DNA from: Planctomycetota bacterium | Lineage (GTDB): Bacteria; Planctomycetota; Phycisphaerae; WQYP01 | Assembly: GCA_021790385.1 (NCBI GenBank) | Contig: JAJYDW010000017.1 | Span: 1-57,192 of the forward strand | Reading direction: 5' to 3' | Length of the DNA: 57,192 bases | Shown here: positions 36,381 to 46,405 of the stretch, in pieces | Layout: each line of letters starts with the position of its first letter | How positions within the stretch are numbered: position 1 is the first letter of the stretch | Translations under genes and position numbers: made by a program | The notes under the pieces: model-generated | Database searches by the model: none | What the model was told of the DNA's origin: nothing | What the model saw: only the letters and a program-made list of their open reading frames with translations

Positions 36381-38525
36381 TCAAGGTGAGAGTCGCGGCG
36401 CGGTAGATTCCGGCGTTGTCACCGCAAAAATCTGGATTCCCGGAGAGGTTTTAACCGCCAGTGGATTCAGGCCCAGCGGAATCAGGGAATTTATATTCCG
36501 CGGGGTAATCACCGGATCGAAACCATACGTGCGCCGCAGCCGCTGCACTTCGTTCCAATCCACAATCAGATAATTTACGCCATGCCGCTGCAACCACGCC
36601 ATGGCTCCCGTCGGACCGCCCTGTCGGAATGCCCTGGCCAGCTTGTTGCGGTTAAACACTGTGTTGTAAATCACCCGACCATGCACATACAGCGGGGATG
36701 AATAACCTTCCAGATCAATAACATCTCGGCGGGTGAACAGATGCGCCGGGATCGAGGATTCAATCCAATCCTCCGGCAAGGATAATAATGCTCCCATGAG
36801 CACTGGCCTGCGCGGATTTTGCGGCCCGGCCAGCAGTCCCGTTTCCGGAGCCAGCAGCAAGCTGCAAAACAGCGACTGGCCGGCCAGAATGATCAAAAAA
36901 AACCGGCGAAACGCGGGCAATGCGTCCACCGCCAGCCCCAGCAAAACGGCCATCGGCAAAATCGTCGGCAGCAGAAACCGGGCCTGCAGTTGTGTGCATG
37001 TGAGCCATGCGAGCACCTGCACCAACAGAAATATCAGCAGCATGACGGCGGCACGACCTCGCAGAACAGCCAGTAAAAGCGCCGGGATTACCGCCAGCCA
37101 CAACATGCCAATATGCCACGGCCATCGGCCGCCGGCTCCGAACTTCGGCGGATGGTGCAACAAGCCGGCCCATGCGGCAACACCCGGAGACCATTGCCGG
37201 TCAAGTAGAGACTGGTCCGCCAGAGCCGATACGTGTCCTGAAAACGAAGCACTCGCCGCCGGCGGGCGATGCCCGCGATCAAAGCGAATGGCCAGAGATT
37301 TGCTCCAGTGGCCCCGCCCCAATGTGCCGGAAAATACTGGAAAAACAGGATTTCCAAACTGCCGGCGGGTATGGGTAAAAACCATACTGCGGGCCATCCA
37401 CGGGCTGTAGAGTGTCAGGGCCACCACGGCGGCCAGCATCAAAAAACGAAATTTAGCACGGACCATCAGCACCACGGCTGCGGGAATACAAATCATCACG
37501 CCGGCAGTCATTTTGCAACCCACCGCCAGCCCCAGCAGAATTCCCAGAATAATTGCTGAATCCAGGGATAAATCCGCCACCGTAAGCCCCATGGCCAAAG
37601 CTCCATACAGCAACACGGCACCGTCGTTATATGCCAGCGAGCCGATCACAAGGGTCCATGGTACGGCTAAAACCGCTACGAAGGCGAAGATGCGGCCCAG
37701 CCGCGACAGCGGAATCGGTATCAGCCCAATGGCCGCCGCGGCTAGAACAGTAATGGCGGCGTGCAACGCCTGGGCACCATAAATCAGCGGATACAGATAA
37801 CCTGCTCCGATAAAGCTGCGAGCCAGAGAGGCAATCAGCGTGTAGAGCATCTCGACATTCAAAGAAAGGTAGGAATAAATATTGCCCACCACCGGCGCAG
37901 TGGAATTCGCCGCTGAAAATTGCCGCGCCAGTTGCAGATGGTATTCCAGTACGTCGTAGCCATACCCTTCCGTATGCCAAAGCGTGCCGGGCGGAAAGGT
38001 GAATGCCACCAGCAGACACCCCAGGGGCAACGCCGCCAGTAGCATCGCCGCATCGGACCACTGCAGCACGCGGGCAAACGGCGCTTTGTCCATCCTTCGC
38101 ACAAAGCCGGAGGCCGCCGGGTATCCCGCTGCCGTCAGCACAATGAGCATCAGACCGGGAATGCCGTGCGTAAGTGCATGCAACGACCCCAGCAGCAACA
38201 TGGCCAACGAAATGGCCCCCAGTCCCACGCCCGCGGAAATCACAATTCGCCAGGCGTCCGGCCATGGGGAATTTGTGATGGCGTGGGTTTTGGCCAGCCG
38301 CATGGTGCATAACAGCCCAAATACCGTTGCCGGTAAAAGTATTATCGCGGCCCAGATGGCGTTAAAGGCCACCGACAACACCACCAGCAGTAGCGGTCCG
38401 GCAATGATGCCCGCCACCACCACCGTCGAGAGCGGCAGGGCAACCAACAGATGCCATACCCGAAATGATCCAGTTACCGGCGCTGCCGCTGCAATGGCTC
38501 TGCGATAATGCGGTCTTTTAGGCAT
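36381..38525 (-). CDS. Large multi-pass membrane protein, glycosyltransferase-like
   Basis: A 714-residue protein with roughly 12-14 hydrophobic helices through residue 580 and a soluble C-terminal domain of about 120 residues. The arrangement, with an acidic loop after the first luminal helices ('EGYGDVLEYHLQLARQF'-like 'EGYGYDVLEYHLQLA') and a periplasmic tail, resembles GT-C fold glycosyltransferases (dolichyl/undecaprenyl-phosphate-sugar users of the GT39/GT83/PMT type). Such enzymes transfer sugars from polyprenyl-phosphate carriers to proteins or glycans outside the membrane. The donor and acceptor are not evident. It is convergent with dnaA. The start at 38525 has no clear Shine-Dalgarno sequence. 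Confidence 0.7.
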   Translation of the reverse strand: MPKRPHYRRAIAAAAPVTGSFRVWHLLVALPLSTVVVAGIIAGPLLLVVLSVAFNAIWAAIILLPATVFGLLCTMRLAKTHAITNSPWPDAWRIVISAGVGLGAISLAMLLLGSLHALTHGIPGLMLIVLTAAGYPAASGFVRRMDKAPFARVLQWSDAAMLLAALPLGCLLVAFTFPPGTLWHTEGYGYDVLEYHLQLARQFSAANSTAPVVGNIYSYLSLNVEMLYTLIASLARSFIGAGYLYPLIYGAQALHAAITVLAAAAIGLIPIPLSRLGRIFAFVAVLAVPWTLVIGSLAYNDGAVLLYGALAMGLTVADLSLDSAIILGILLGLAVGCKMTAGVMICIPAAVVLMVRAKFRFLMLAAVVALTLYSPWMARSMVFTHTRRQFGNPVFPVFSGTLGRGHWSKSLAIRFDRGHRPPAASASFSGHVSALADQSLLDRQWSPGVAAWAGLLHHPPKFGAGGRWPWHIGMLWLAVIPALLLAVLRGRAAVMLLIFLLVQVLAWLTCTQLQARFLLPTILPMAVLLGLAVDALPAFRRFFLIILAGQSLFCSLLLAPETGLLAGPQNPRRPVLMGALLSLPEDWIESSIPAHLFTRRDVIDLEGYSSPLYVHGRVIYNTVFNRNKLARAFRQGGPTGAMAWLQRHGVNYLIVDWNEVQRLRRTYGFDPVITPRNINSLIPLGLNPLAVKTSPGIQIFAVTTPESTAPRLSP

Positions 38526-38715
38526 GAGGCATAGTGTCGGCGGAGCCGCCCCAACTGGCAAGCGAACCAGGCCGTCGGTGCCATGTTGGCACACTTGACC
38601 GCAGCAGTCCTTTATGTCAATTTGGTTTGGGTATGCTGAAGGTGACCGGCGCAGAACATGGTGATCAACCCTTTGGCACTTTCGCCCACGAAGGGCAGAA
38701 TGAAGGGGGTCTTTT

Positions 38716-39846
38716 ATGATTTATCAGGATCTTGGTCCATATAGCGATTGGGTGGCTGCGGCAGAATCTGCGTATGCTCTTTTTCCGTCATTGCCGCCGG
38801 GAATAACGGCTCAACGCACCGTGCGACAATTGCTGGATTTTTCCATTGGAACGGAAAAACCTCAGGCCCCGACGATTGACGGACAATGGCAAACTCCCCG
38901 TATCATCGGCGAAGAAATTTCCTGGTCGGTGGGTTATGGGCCTCGCACGCGTGCCTATTTGCTGCGGCCCCGCCACGCGCCCGGGCACCGGTTGCCGGCG
39001 ATAGTTGCCCTCCATGATCATGGCGGATTCAAGTATTACGGCAAGGAGAAAATTGCGGATGGTCCGGGCGGCGAGGCCCCATTTTTGAAGGCTTTTCGCC
39101 GGCAGTTTTACGGCAGACGGGCATTCGCCAATGCCCTGGCCGAACGGGGCTTTGTGGTGCTGGTGCCGGATGTTTTTCTCTGGGGAAGTCGGCGCTTCCC
39201 ACTTTCCGCCATGCCTCTGTGGATACGTGCCAAGGCCATCCAGCACCATCGGAAAGCCTCTCCCGTCACCCGGGCGACAATTCGGACGTACAACCAGGCC
39301 GCCGCCGAACATGAACACGTGGTGGAAAAGTACTGCACGCTGCTGGGCACCACGCTGGCGGCGATGGTAAGTTATGAAGATCGGGTGGCGGTAAATTATC
39401 TGCGGTCGCGAGATGATGTCGCGGCGCAGCGCATCGGCTGCGTGGGACTTTCGGGCGGTGGCTGCCGCGCGGCGCTGCTACAGGCCACCTGCAACCACAT
39501 TCATGCGACGGTCATTGTGGGCATGATGAGCCGCTATCAGCCGATGGTGGATACGCATGTAAAATACCATACGTGGATGTTCTGGCCGCCGGGCCTAAGT
39601 CGGGTGGGCGACTGGCCGGACCTGGCCGGATGTCGGGCCCCCTCGCCGTTGATGGTGCAATATGCTTCGCGGGATGAATTGTTTCCTCTGGCCGGAATGC
39701 GTGGAGCGCATCATTGTCTGCGGCAGCATTATCGCCGGGCCGGCGCAGCGAAAAATTATGTGGGCCGGTTCTTCCCGGTACACCACTCTTTTGACCTCCA
39801 GATGCAGGAGATTGCCTTTGCCTGGCTGCGGTCACGTTTGAGGTAA
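38716..39846 (+). CDS. Alpha/beta hydrolase (abhydrolase_7-like)
   Basis: A 376-residue serine hydrolase. The oxyanion region is 'PAIVALHDHGGFKYYG' (about 95-110), the nucleophile elbow 'GCVGLSGGGCRA' (Ser near 245), an acidic residue 'YASRDELFP' and a late His 'FPVHHSFDLQMQ'. The order and spacing match the alpha/beta hydrolases often annotated as acetyl xylan esterase-like or dienelactone hydrolase-like in Planctomycetes. A helical lid insertion (about 115-215) separates the first strands from the nucleophile. No signal peptide is seen, so it is likely cytoplasmic. The substrate is unknown. The ATG at 38716 has AAGGGGG upstream. It is monocistronic. Confidence 0.85.
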   Translation: MIYQDLGPYSDWVAAAESAYALFPSLPPGITAQRTVRQLLDFSIGTEKPQAPTIDGQWQTPRIIGEEISWSVGYGPRTRAYLLRPRHAPGHRLPAIVALHDHGGFKYYGKEKIADGPGGEAPFLKAFRRQFYGRRAFANALAERGFVVLVPDVFLWGSRRFPLSAMPLWIRAKAIQHHRKASPVTRATIRTYNQAAAEHEHVVEKYCTLLGTTLAAMVSYEDRVAVNYLRSRDDVAAQRIGCVGLSGGGCRAALLQATCNHIHATVIVGMMSRYQPMVDTHVKYHTWMFWPPGLSRVGDWPDLAGCRAPSPLMVQYASRDELFPLAGMRGAHHCLRQHYRRAGAAKNYVGRFFPVHHSFDLQMQEIAFAWLRSRLR

Positions 39847-40290
39847 CGGCAACAGCCCACCATCGCACGGCCATGAGTCTGGTCAACGTCGTTTGCGACG
39901 AACCACAACCGCCATCCCATCTTACACCATGACCAACGGTGCGCTTGGCGAACCGGCGCGATCGAGGTTGCGTCCCTGGTTGCCCAGAGTTCCCATTCCA
40001 TGGAGTCCCATGGAGGCCAGGCCTTCCGAAAATCCGCCTTGGCGGTTCATGTATCATCACAGAGCCTCTCGACGACTTGAAGCGAAACCATCCTGAAAAG
40101 CATATGAAGGCGCGGTGCCGGTGCTCCGGGCGATAGGCATACGCCGCATCAGACATCACGCCCGCGCCATGACCGCCCTTCGCCACACCCGACACAGCGG
40201 CGACGCATAATCACAGATCAGGCGCGCTGTCCCTGCTTCATGTGCGGGTCATTCCCGTACTCAATGTGGGAAACCGCACCTGGCGGGCGA
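39847..40290. other. Convergent intergenic region, hydrolase / RND pump
   Basis: This 444-nt gap lies between convergent stops. It has a CCATGGAG sequence repeated directly at 39998-40005 and 40008-40015 and no convincing terminator or open frame. Confidence 0.35.
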
Positions 40291-43200
40291 TCAATGCTCG
40301 TGCCGGAATCCCAGCAGCACCGGCAGCACCAGCAGGGTCAGCGGCATCTGCACCATCAGCCCGCTGATAATGGCGATGGCCAGCGGCTGCTGCATGGCCG
40401 CACCGGGGCTTAGCACCAGCGCCAGCGGCGACAGGGCCAGAATGGCGGCGATGGTGGTCATGGCGATGGGCCGCATCCGGTTGACGCCCGCCTGGATCAG
40501 CCGGTGCATGCCGTGCTCATGATCCCGCAGTTCGTGATACTCCGAATAATAGAAGATCGTTACCTCTGTAACAATGCCCACTACCATCGTCATGCCCATC
40601 ATGGAGGAAATGTTGAGCTGGGTGTGGGTAAGCCACAGCCCGATAAAAACGCACGCCAGGGTCAGCAGCGGAATCACCATCATGGCCAGCGCAGCGCCAA
40701 AGCTTTCATACAAAAACAACAGCAACAGGAACACCAGCAGCACGCCGCCGAGCATGACCACCAGCAGCCCGCGAAAGGCGATTTGCTGCTGGTGATAGAG
40801 TCCGCCGAGCCGGTAGTACACGCCTTTGGGAAACAGCCCCGGGCGATTCAGGACTTTTTTTACCTGGGCCATGGTGGATCCCATATCCCGGCCATGAATG
40901 CGCGCCGTTACCGCGATCATCCGCTTCAGGTTGATGTGATCGATTTCCTGTTCGCCGGAGCGAATCCGGACCTGTGCGACCTGGCGCAGGGCGAATTGGC
41001 GGCCATCCGGGGCGCGCAGCCGCAGCTGTCGCAGATCGGCCATGGTTCGCCGATCATCGGCCGGCGCCCACACCCGGACGCCAAGCATCTGCGGCCCTCG
41101 CCGAATGCTGGTGGCCACAACGCCGTAAACATATTCATGGACGAATTGAGCGATGCGTTGCGGCGTCATGCCATGAATCGCGGCCGCGACTGAATTGATT
41201 TTGACATACAGCGAATCGCCGGCCATCACCACACCGCTGCGGGCCTCGACCACGCCCGGTACGGTTTCGATGGCGGCGAGCACTTTGTGGGCCTGGCGGT
41301 CGAGAACGCTCTGGTGGTCGGAAAATATCTCCACCCGGATCGGCTGCGGCACCGCGGTCAGATCGCCAATCTGGTCCTGCATGAGCTGCTCGGGATCGAC
41401 GTAAAGACCGGGCACCTTGCGGTGAATCTCGCGGGCGATGGCGGCCATGACCGCTTCGATGGGCGGGCGCGGGAAGGGCTTGAGTTGAACGTAATAGTCG
41501 CCCTTGTACGACTCGGTCAGGCTGCCGCCGAGCTGCATGCCGGTGCGGCGCGAATAGGTGGCCACATAAGGGTTGGCCCGCAGGATTCGCCCCACCTGGC
41601 GAAGCAGTTGATCGGTTTGCGTGAGCGATCCACCGGATGGCGCGATGTAAAACATGCTAAACCCGCCCTCATCCATGTCCGGCATAAAGCCACTACCGAC
41701 ATGCAGATAGGCCACATAGCCCAACGCCAGCACCGGGACTATCAACAATAGTACCAGCGCCGGCCGAGAAATCAGATGCCGCATCATCCATTCATAGCCG
41801 GAGTGAATGGTGCGGGTCAGCCAGCCCGGCTTATGAGGTATGGCGTCTCTTTCATTGAGCATTTTCGTAGCCAGCACCGGCAACACCAGCCAGGATAGGA
41901 GAAATGACACCAGTAACGCCGCCGCCATGGTCAGCGACAGTGCCTTGAAAAATTCCCCCACCAGACTCGACCAGAACGCCAAAGGCGCAAAGATGATGAT
42001 GGTCGAAGCGGAGGAACCCGCCAGCGGACGGGTGAATTCACCGCTGGCGCTGATGATCTTCTGGCGATAGGTTCCGCCGCTCTCAACAACCCGGCGCATA
42101 ATGTGCTCGATCATCACGATGGCATCGTCGATAATCAAACCGACGGCTGCGGCCATCCCTCCCAGCGTCATAATGTTGAAGCTCATGTTAAATAAGTGCA
42201 GCAGCAGCACCGTCGTAGCCAGCGCGGCGGGAACCACCAGGGTGGCCAGGATCGTAATTTTCCAGTTGCGCAAAAACACCAGGAGCACCAACACGGCCAT
42301 CACCAGCCCCACCAGCACCGCGTCGCGGACGCTGATCGCGGACTCCATGAGAATGGTGCCTTGGTTGTACCAGAGGTGAACCGCGGTGCCGGAGGGCAAC
42401 TTGGGTTTGATCCGGGCGATCACGGCGCGGGTCTGGTCGATGATTTTGACGGTGTTGCCGCCGGGTTGCTGGTAAACGTTGACCAGCACGGCGGGTTGGC
42501 CGTTGGCGGTGGCGCGCGTCCAGAGCGGCGCGTACGATGCCTCCACGTGGGCCACGTCGCGCAGATGCACAATGCCGCCGCCAATGGAGGTGACCGCGAT
42601 GCGGCCGATTTGTCGCACATTGTGAAACCGCGAATTCGCCACGACCAGGTAGAGTTTGTCGTGATCCTCCATTTTGCCAACGGTCTTGAAGACGTTATTG
42701 GCGGCCACCGCGCGGGTGACGTCGTTGATGGTGAGGTTGTGGGCGGCAAGCTCGGTGGGATTTATCACGACGTGAAATTCCCGGGTTTGTCCGCCTTCCA
42801 CCCCTACTCTGGCCACCCCATTGATTCCCAATAGCAACGGCCGTATCTGGTACCGGGCAATCCGTCGCAGACGCGACGGCGTTATCCGCGAAGAGGTAAG
42901 ACTGTAGCTGATCACCTGATAATTGGTCGGGTTGCGCAGTCGGACCACGGCGGTGGTGCCGGCCGGCAGAGACGGCAACACATTGTTGACCGCCGACTGC
43001 ACCAGCAGCAGCGATTGAACCATGTTTTTTCCCCAGCCGAATTCAGCGTAGATATCCGCAGTGCCGCGGCTGGTGGTCGACGTAACCCGCTGCACACCCA
43101 AAATTGCGCGAATGGCCTTTTCCACCGGATACGTTACCTGCACCGCGATGATCTTCGCCGTGCGGTCGCCGGAGTTGACAGTTATCTCAATTCGCGGCCA

Positions 43201-43326
43201 ACTTGCCCGCGGAAACAGCGACACCGGCAGAATAAAAGCGGCCAGCGTACCCGCCATGGCCAGTACCGCCATCACGAAAATCACCGAGCGGGTGTGCTGG
43301 TGAATCCATTCACTAAAGTTCATCAT
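40291..43326 (-). CDS. RND-family efflux pump inner-membrane subunit
   Basis: A 1011-residue resistance-nodulation-division transporter. It has twelve transmembrane helices with two large periplasmic loops (about 40-330 and 560-860). TM4 holds the proton-relay pair in 'VGLIIDDAIVMIEHIMRR', and the C-terminal half repeats the fold ('GVLLVFLLLLFLYESFGAALAMMVIPLL', 'MMGMTMVVGIVTEVTIFYYSEYHEL'). It exports substrates from periplasm or inner-leaflet to the outside using the proton gradient. The divergent TM4 Asp pattern and adaptor resemble both drug and metal pumps, so the substrate is open. Its ATG overlaps the adaptor stop (ATGATG/TGA), indicating translational coupling. It is last in a four-gene operon. 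Confidence 0.93.
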   Translation of the reverse strand: MMNFSEWIHQHTRSVIFVMAVLAMAGTLAAFILPVSLFPRASWPRIEITVNSGDRTAKIIAVQVTYPVEKAIRAILGVQRVTSTTSRGTADIYAEFGWGKNMVQSLLLVQSAVNNVLPSLPAGTTAVVRLRNPTNYQVISYSLTSSRITPSRLRRIARYQIRPLLLGINGVARVGVEGGQTREFHVVINPTELAAHNLTINDVTRAVAANNVFKTVGKMEDHDKLYLVVANSRFHNVRQIGRIAVTSIGGGIVHLRDVAHVEASYAPLWTRATANGQPAVLVNVYQQPGGNTVKIIDQTRAVIARIKPKLPSGTAVHLWYNQGTILMESAISVRDAVLVGLVMAVLVLLVFLRNWKITILATLVVPAALATTVLLLHLFNMSFNIMTLGGMAAAVGLIIDDAIVMIEHIMRRVVESGGTYRQKIISASGEFTRPLAGSSASTIIIFAPLAFWSSLVGEFFKALSLTMAAALLVSFLLSWLVLPVLATKMLNERDAIPHKPGWLTRTIHSGYEWMMRHLISRPALVLLLIVPVLALGYVAYLHVGSGFMPDMDEGGFSMFYIAPSGGSLTQTDQLLRQVGRILRANPYVATYSRRTGMQLGGSLTESYKGDYYVQLKPFPRPPIEAVMAAIAREIHRKVPGLYVDPEQLMQDQIGDLTAVPQPIRVEIFSDHQSVLDRQAHKVLAAIETVPGVVEARSGVVMAGDSLYVKINSVAAAIHGMTPQRIAQFVHEYVYGVVATSIRRGPQMLGVRVWAPADDRRTMADLRQLRLRAPDGRQFALRQVAQVRIRSGEQEIDHINLKRMIAVTARIHGRDMGSTMAQVKKVLNRPGLFPKGVYYRLGGLYHQQQIAFRGLLVVMLGGVLLVFLLLLFLYESFGAALAMMVIPLLTLACVFIGLWLTHTQLNISSMMGMTMVVGIVTEVTIFYYSEYHELRDHEHGMHRLIQAGVNRMRPIAMTTIAAILALSPLALVLSPGAAMQQPLAIAIISGLMVQMPLTLLVLPVLLGFRHEH

Positions 43327-44411
43327 TTATTCCTCTCCACGACGGTCATGCCATTGGTCAGAACCCCATTGCCCCTGATCACCACCGGCTCGCCGACACG
43401 CAAGTTAGGTGCCAGCACCTCCACCTCGCGGTCGTTAAACACTCCCTTTCGCACAAGGTGCTCAACGGCGTGCCTGCCTTTCACGGTAAACAGACAGTCG
43501 CCTTCACGGCACGGCAGCACGGCCGAGTGCGGCACGATGAATCCGATGCTTGCGGCGATGGGTATCCTGCTGGAAGCGTAGTCGCCGATCAGCAGGTTCG
43601 CCGCCTGGCGCGGTGTTACATACACGTTCACAAAGCCGCTGTGGGGATCAACTCGTCCGGCGATCATACGGATGGTTCCGATCTCATGGATGGCCGCGTT
43701 CTGGGTGGCGATGGAGAGCGTAAGGTTTTGCCCGACACGCAGGTGCCGCACCTCTGGCGGCAGTACCTTTAATACCACCGTGATCGCGCTTTGGGGCAGT
43801 AAATTCACCAGCGGGGTCCCGCGTGGTTCCAGCGCGCCGGGAATCGCGGCCACCTCGACCACGGTGGCCGTCTCCGGGGCCCGCAGCGTCATCACGGTTC
43901 CCACTCCCAGGCGGCGCAGTTGGGCGAGTTTCAGGGAGGCGATGGCCAGGGCGTGGCGGGCGGTGGCCAGATCCGCGCGCGTGGCCAATTGAAGATGGAA
44001 TTTGCTTTGAGTCAGGCGTAGCTGGGCCTGGGTAATCTGCACCTCGTTGGCCGCCTCGGCGAGCTTCAAACGCTCCGCTGGGCTGGCCTGAATTTGCAGC
44101 AAAGCCTGGCCCGCCTTGACTCTTTGATTCTCGATCACGAAGACCTTGAGCACACGTGATTCAAAAGCCACCGAAACGCTTTTTTCCAATCCACGATTCG
44201 CCGTCACTTTGCCGTAAACCCCGACGGATCGGGTGATTTTTCCAAGGCGGATGGATACGGTTTGCACGCTGGCCACGGCGCTGGAATGCTTTGTGCCGCC
44301 GTCGCTGGCGCCGCCGCGGGATGGCTTTCCCCATCTCGCCAAGGCGTACCCGATGGCAATTCCCGCCGCCAGCGCCAGAACAGTAATCATAAAGCCGGTA
44401 AAACGTTTCAT
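43323..44411 (-). CDS. Periplasmic adaptor subunit of RND efflux (HlyD/AcrA-like)
   Basis: A 362-residue membrane-fusion protein. An N-terminal signal anchor (about 7-27) is followed by a barrel-sandwich lipoyl half ('SRVLKVFVIENQRVKAGQALLQIQ'), a short alpha-hairpin (about 115-170), the returning lipoyl half ('TLRAPETATVVEVAAIPGALEPRGTPLVNL'), a beta barrel and a membrane-proximal domain ('IPHSAVL'-like 'VPHSAVLPCREGDCLFTVK'). It bridges the RND pump and the outer-membrane factor in the periplasm. The short hairpin is typical of heavy-metal (CusB-like) and some other adaptors. Stop and start codons overlap those of both neighbours by 4 nt. A Cys pair near residue 305-310 is unusual. Confidence 0.9.
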   Translation of the reverse strand: MKRFTGFMITVLALAAGIAIGYALARWGKPSRGGASDGGTKHSSAVASVQTVSIRLGKITRSVGVYGKVTANRGLEKSVSVAFESRVLKVFVIENQRVKAGQALLQIQASPAERLKLAEAANEVQITQAQLRLTQSKFHLQLATRADLATARHALAIASLKLAQLRRLGVGTVMTLRAPETATVVEVAAIPGALEPRGTPLVNLLPQSAITVVLKVLPPEVRHLRVGQNLTLSIATQNAAIHEIGTIRMIAGRVDPHSGFVNVYVTPRQAANLLIGDYASSRIPIAASIGFIVPHSAVLPCREGDCLFTVKGRHAVEHLVRKGVFNDREVEVLAPNLRVGEPVVIRGNGVLTNGMTVVERNK

Positions 44412-45850
44412 CGTGTTTCTCCATAGGCAGCGGCGGCAACCGGCCGCCGCATTGGTGGTTTAGCCAGAGTATCACCGGAAGCCAATTCCAAGGCGATGAG
44501 ATTCCGGGCGAGTTGATAACGCAACTTTACCAGTTGGATCCGCGCCTGCTCCGCCTGCGCGACGGCGGCCGCATAAACCCCAATGTCCAGGTTCCGCGTC
44601 CGCAGGCCGCGCCGTTCGCGCTGGGCCAAGAGTTTGTATTGACGTGCACCGGACAGGGCTTGGCTGATGCGTCGCCGCAGCGCCCGGATGTTCACGGCTG
44701 CGGCGCCGATATCCGCCCGGGCATCAAACACGCGCGCGATGTAATCGTCATAAATCGCCTGGCGTGTCGCCCGGGCCTGCGCGATCCGGCCCTGGTTACG
44801 GTCAAAAATGGGCAAGTTGATGGTCACGCCAAAGCCGGTGGTGTGGACATTATTAGCGTCGCTGGCCTGCAAAAAGCCGATACCGACCTTGGGAAACTGC
44901 CGCAGCACCGCGGCCCGCAACCGCTCCTGCTGGCTCTGGTAGCCCATGTGCAGGGCCAGCAAATCCAGCCGCCGCCGCTCCACCTTTTTTTCCAGTAGCA
45001 CTACGCTGGGCAAGCGACAAGTTACCGGCAGCCGAACGGATGGACTTAAGGTGAAGGTCGTGCCCGCTGGCAGCCCCATGGCCTGGGCCAGAGCCACCTG
45101 GCTTTCCGCCAAAGACTGCTGGGATGCCAGCACCAGGGCCTGTGCCTGCTGGCTGGCGTGGAGCGCCAATCCAAGGTCAAAAAGCGTGACCAGCCCCATC
45201 TTGCTGGCGCGCCGCGCCACGGTGTAGACCTTGCCAAGCTCGCTCTGGGAGCGCAGGGCCTCCCGCAATTGTGTCTTGGCGGCGGCCATGGCGTAAACTG
45301 CCAGTCGGGCCGCCTGAGCGATCTGCCATTCGCGCCATGCCACCGCCAGATCCACCTGTTTCACCTGGTAATGCGCGGCACCGATGCGGGCTTGGCGATC
45401 AATCAATTGGCGAATATTCCAGCTCACCCCCACCCCATAGGCATTAAAGGTATTGGTGCGGAAGCCGCCGGTGACAAAATTCGTGTCGGCGGAGAGTTGG
45501 GGATTGCTAAGAATGCCAGCTTGTAAAAGCTGGGCGGAGGCTTCGCCATGCAAGTCGCGGAAAGCTCGCAATGACGGATTGAGAATCAGCGCCAGCGCGG
45601 CTGCACGGTTCGGTGTCAGGCCCTGCGAGGGCGAGAGCATGGTTTTGGGTAATTGGATCAAGCTGGTTGCTTGTACCGCAACACGCAGTTTGTGCCACGA
45701 CGGCGTGGCCAACGCCTGGGCCACAGTTCGCGAATTCAGTGGCTTGCTGTGGTATGATTGGCAGCCCGTCGTCAGCAGCAGCGTCAGCAGCAGCAGAAGA
45801 AGTCGGGAAAACGGGTATGCCGACGGCAACTTGCCGGGTGTTTTCTTCAC
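44408..45850 (-). CDS. TolC-family outer-membrane factor lipoprotein
   Basis: A 480-residue outer-membrane efflux protein. A lipoprotein signal peptide with Leu-rich core and lipobox LTTGC places the lipidated Cys at residue 30, as in CusC/OprM. Two internal repeats rich in long helices ('RDLHGEASAQLLQAGILSNPQLSADTNFVTGG' and 'VKQVDLAVAWREWQIAQAARLAVYAMAA') are the usual OMF layout. The protein forms the trimeric outer-membrane channel receiving substrate from the RND pump through the adaptor. It is translationally coupled to the adaptor by an ATGA overlap. The small secreted-protein gene and its promoter lie 135 nt upstream. Confidence 0.9.
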   Translation of the reverse strand: MKKTPGKLPSAYPFSRLLLLLLTLLLTTGCQSYHSKPLNSRTVAQALATPSWHKLRVAVQATSLIQLPKTMLSPSQGLTPNRAAALALILNPSLRAFRDLHGEASAQLLQAGILSNPQLSADTNFVTGGFRTNTFNAYGVGVSWNIRQLIDRQARIGAAHYQVKQVDLAVAWREWQIAQAARLAVYAMAAAKTQLREALRSQSELGKVYTVARRASKMGLVTLFDLGLALHASQQAQALVLASQQSLAESQVALAQAMGLPAGTTFTLSPSVRLPVTCRLPSVVLLEKKVERRRLDLLALHMGYQSQQERLRAAVLRQFPKVGIGFLQASDANNVHTTGFGVTINLPIFDRNQGRIAQARATRQAIYDDYIARVFDARADIGAAAVNIRALRRRISQALSGARQYKLLAQRERRGLRTRNLDIGVYAAAVAQAEQARIQLVKLRYQLARNLIALELASGDTLAKPPMRRPVAAAAYGETR

Positions 45851-45985
45851 TTTGCATCCTTTCTACAAATTCGCCTTGCGATTGAGGCGTAACGCCCGAA
45901 CTGCGGATACTCTTGCGTTGGTGGAGGCGACCGGACACGCCATCATCCTGGCGTAGCGGGCCTGCCTGGGGCGAGAGTAATAATC

Positions 45986-46399
45986 TCAAATGATCAGGGC
46001 GCAATGCAACCAGGTGAGTGTGCTTTGGTTGCGATCTGGGAAAGAATGCCGGTTGTGGTGGTGAAAATGGTTATCGCAGGAGATGACCAAGGCCGATGGA
46101 GGTATGCGGTACTGGATAAATGCCCCGGCCACAGGGTCGCGCGCGGGTGCGATCAAGCGCGGCCGGAGAGCCACTGCCGGCTGCCTCGGCTGACAATGGC
46201 ACGGGCGCGAAAGACGCGCTGCTGCGCCCACGTAACCCCGCATCCCCGCCTTGGCTTTGGCAGCCAAGGGATCGGCGGCGCTGATGGCGGTGGCCCGCGA
46301 CACTGCCATGGCCGTATCCACTGCGCAGGTGCCGCGGTGCAATGACCACGTGCATGTCAGCAGGAGCAGCAACACCGTAATCCCAGCGGATGACTTCAT
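45986..46399 (-). CDS. Predicted small secreted protein heading the RND operon
   Basis: A 137-residue open frame. Residues 1-26 form a good signal peptide (MKSS, hydrophobic LLLLL core, then a polar region ending ...GTCA). The mature part is Ala/Arg-rich and has a CHC near residue 68 and a His-rich cluster ('NHFHHHNRH') near 109-117. These could bind metal, but this may be chance, because an alternative plus-strand frame covers the same DNA. Its start is strongly supported by a consensus TTGACA-17-TATAGT promoter whose -10 ends 6 nt before the ATG, giving a leaderless mRNA. The tolC-type gene follows 135 nt on. A periplasmic metal or substrate chaperone is a guess. Later parts of the frame are unsure. 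Confidence 0.5.
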   Translation of the reverse strand: MKSSAGITVLLLLLTCTWSLHRGTCAVDTAMAVSRATAISAADPLAAKAKAGMRGYVGAAARLSRPCHCQPRQPAVALRPRLIAPARDPVAGAFIQYRIPPSALVISCDNHFHHHNRHSFPDRNQSTLTWLHCALII

Positions 46400-46405
46400 A
46401 AATCA

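Noticed and set aside
39998..40015. Direct repeat of CCATGGAG in the hydrolase / RND gap
   Set aside because: An 8-nt repeat with no gene or structure around it. Likely chance.
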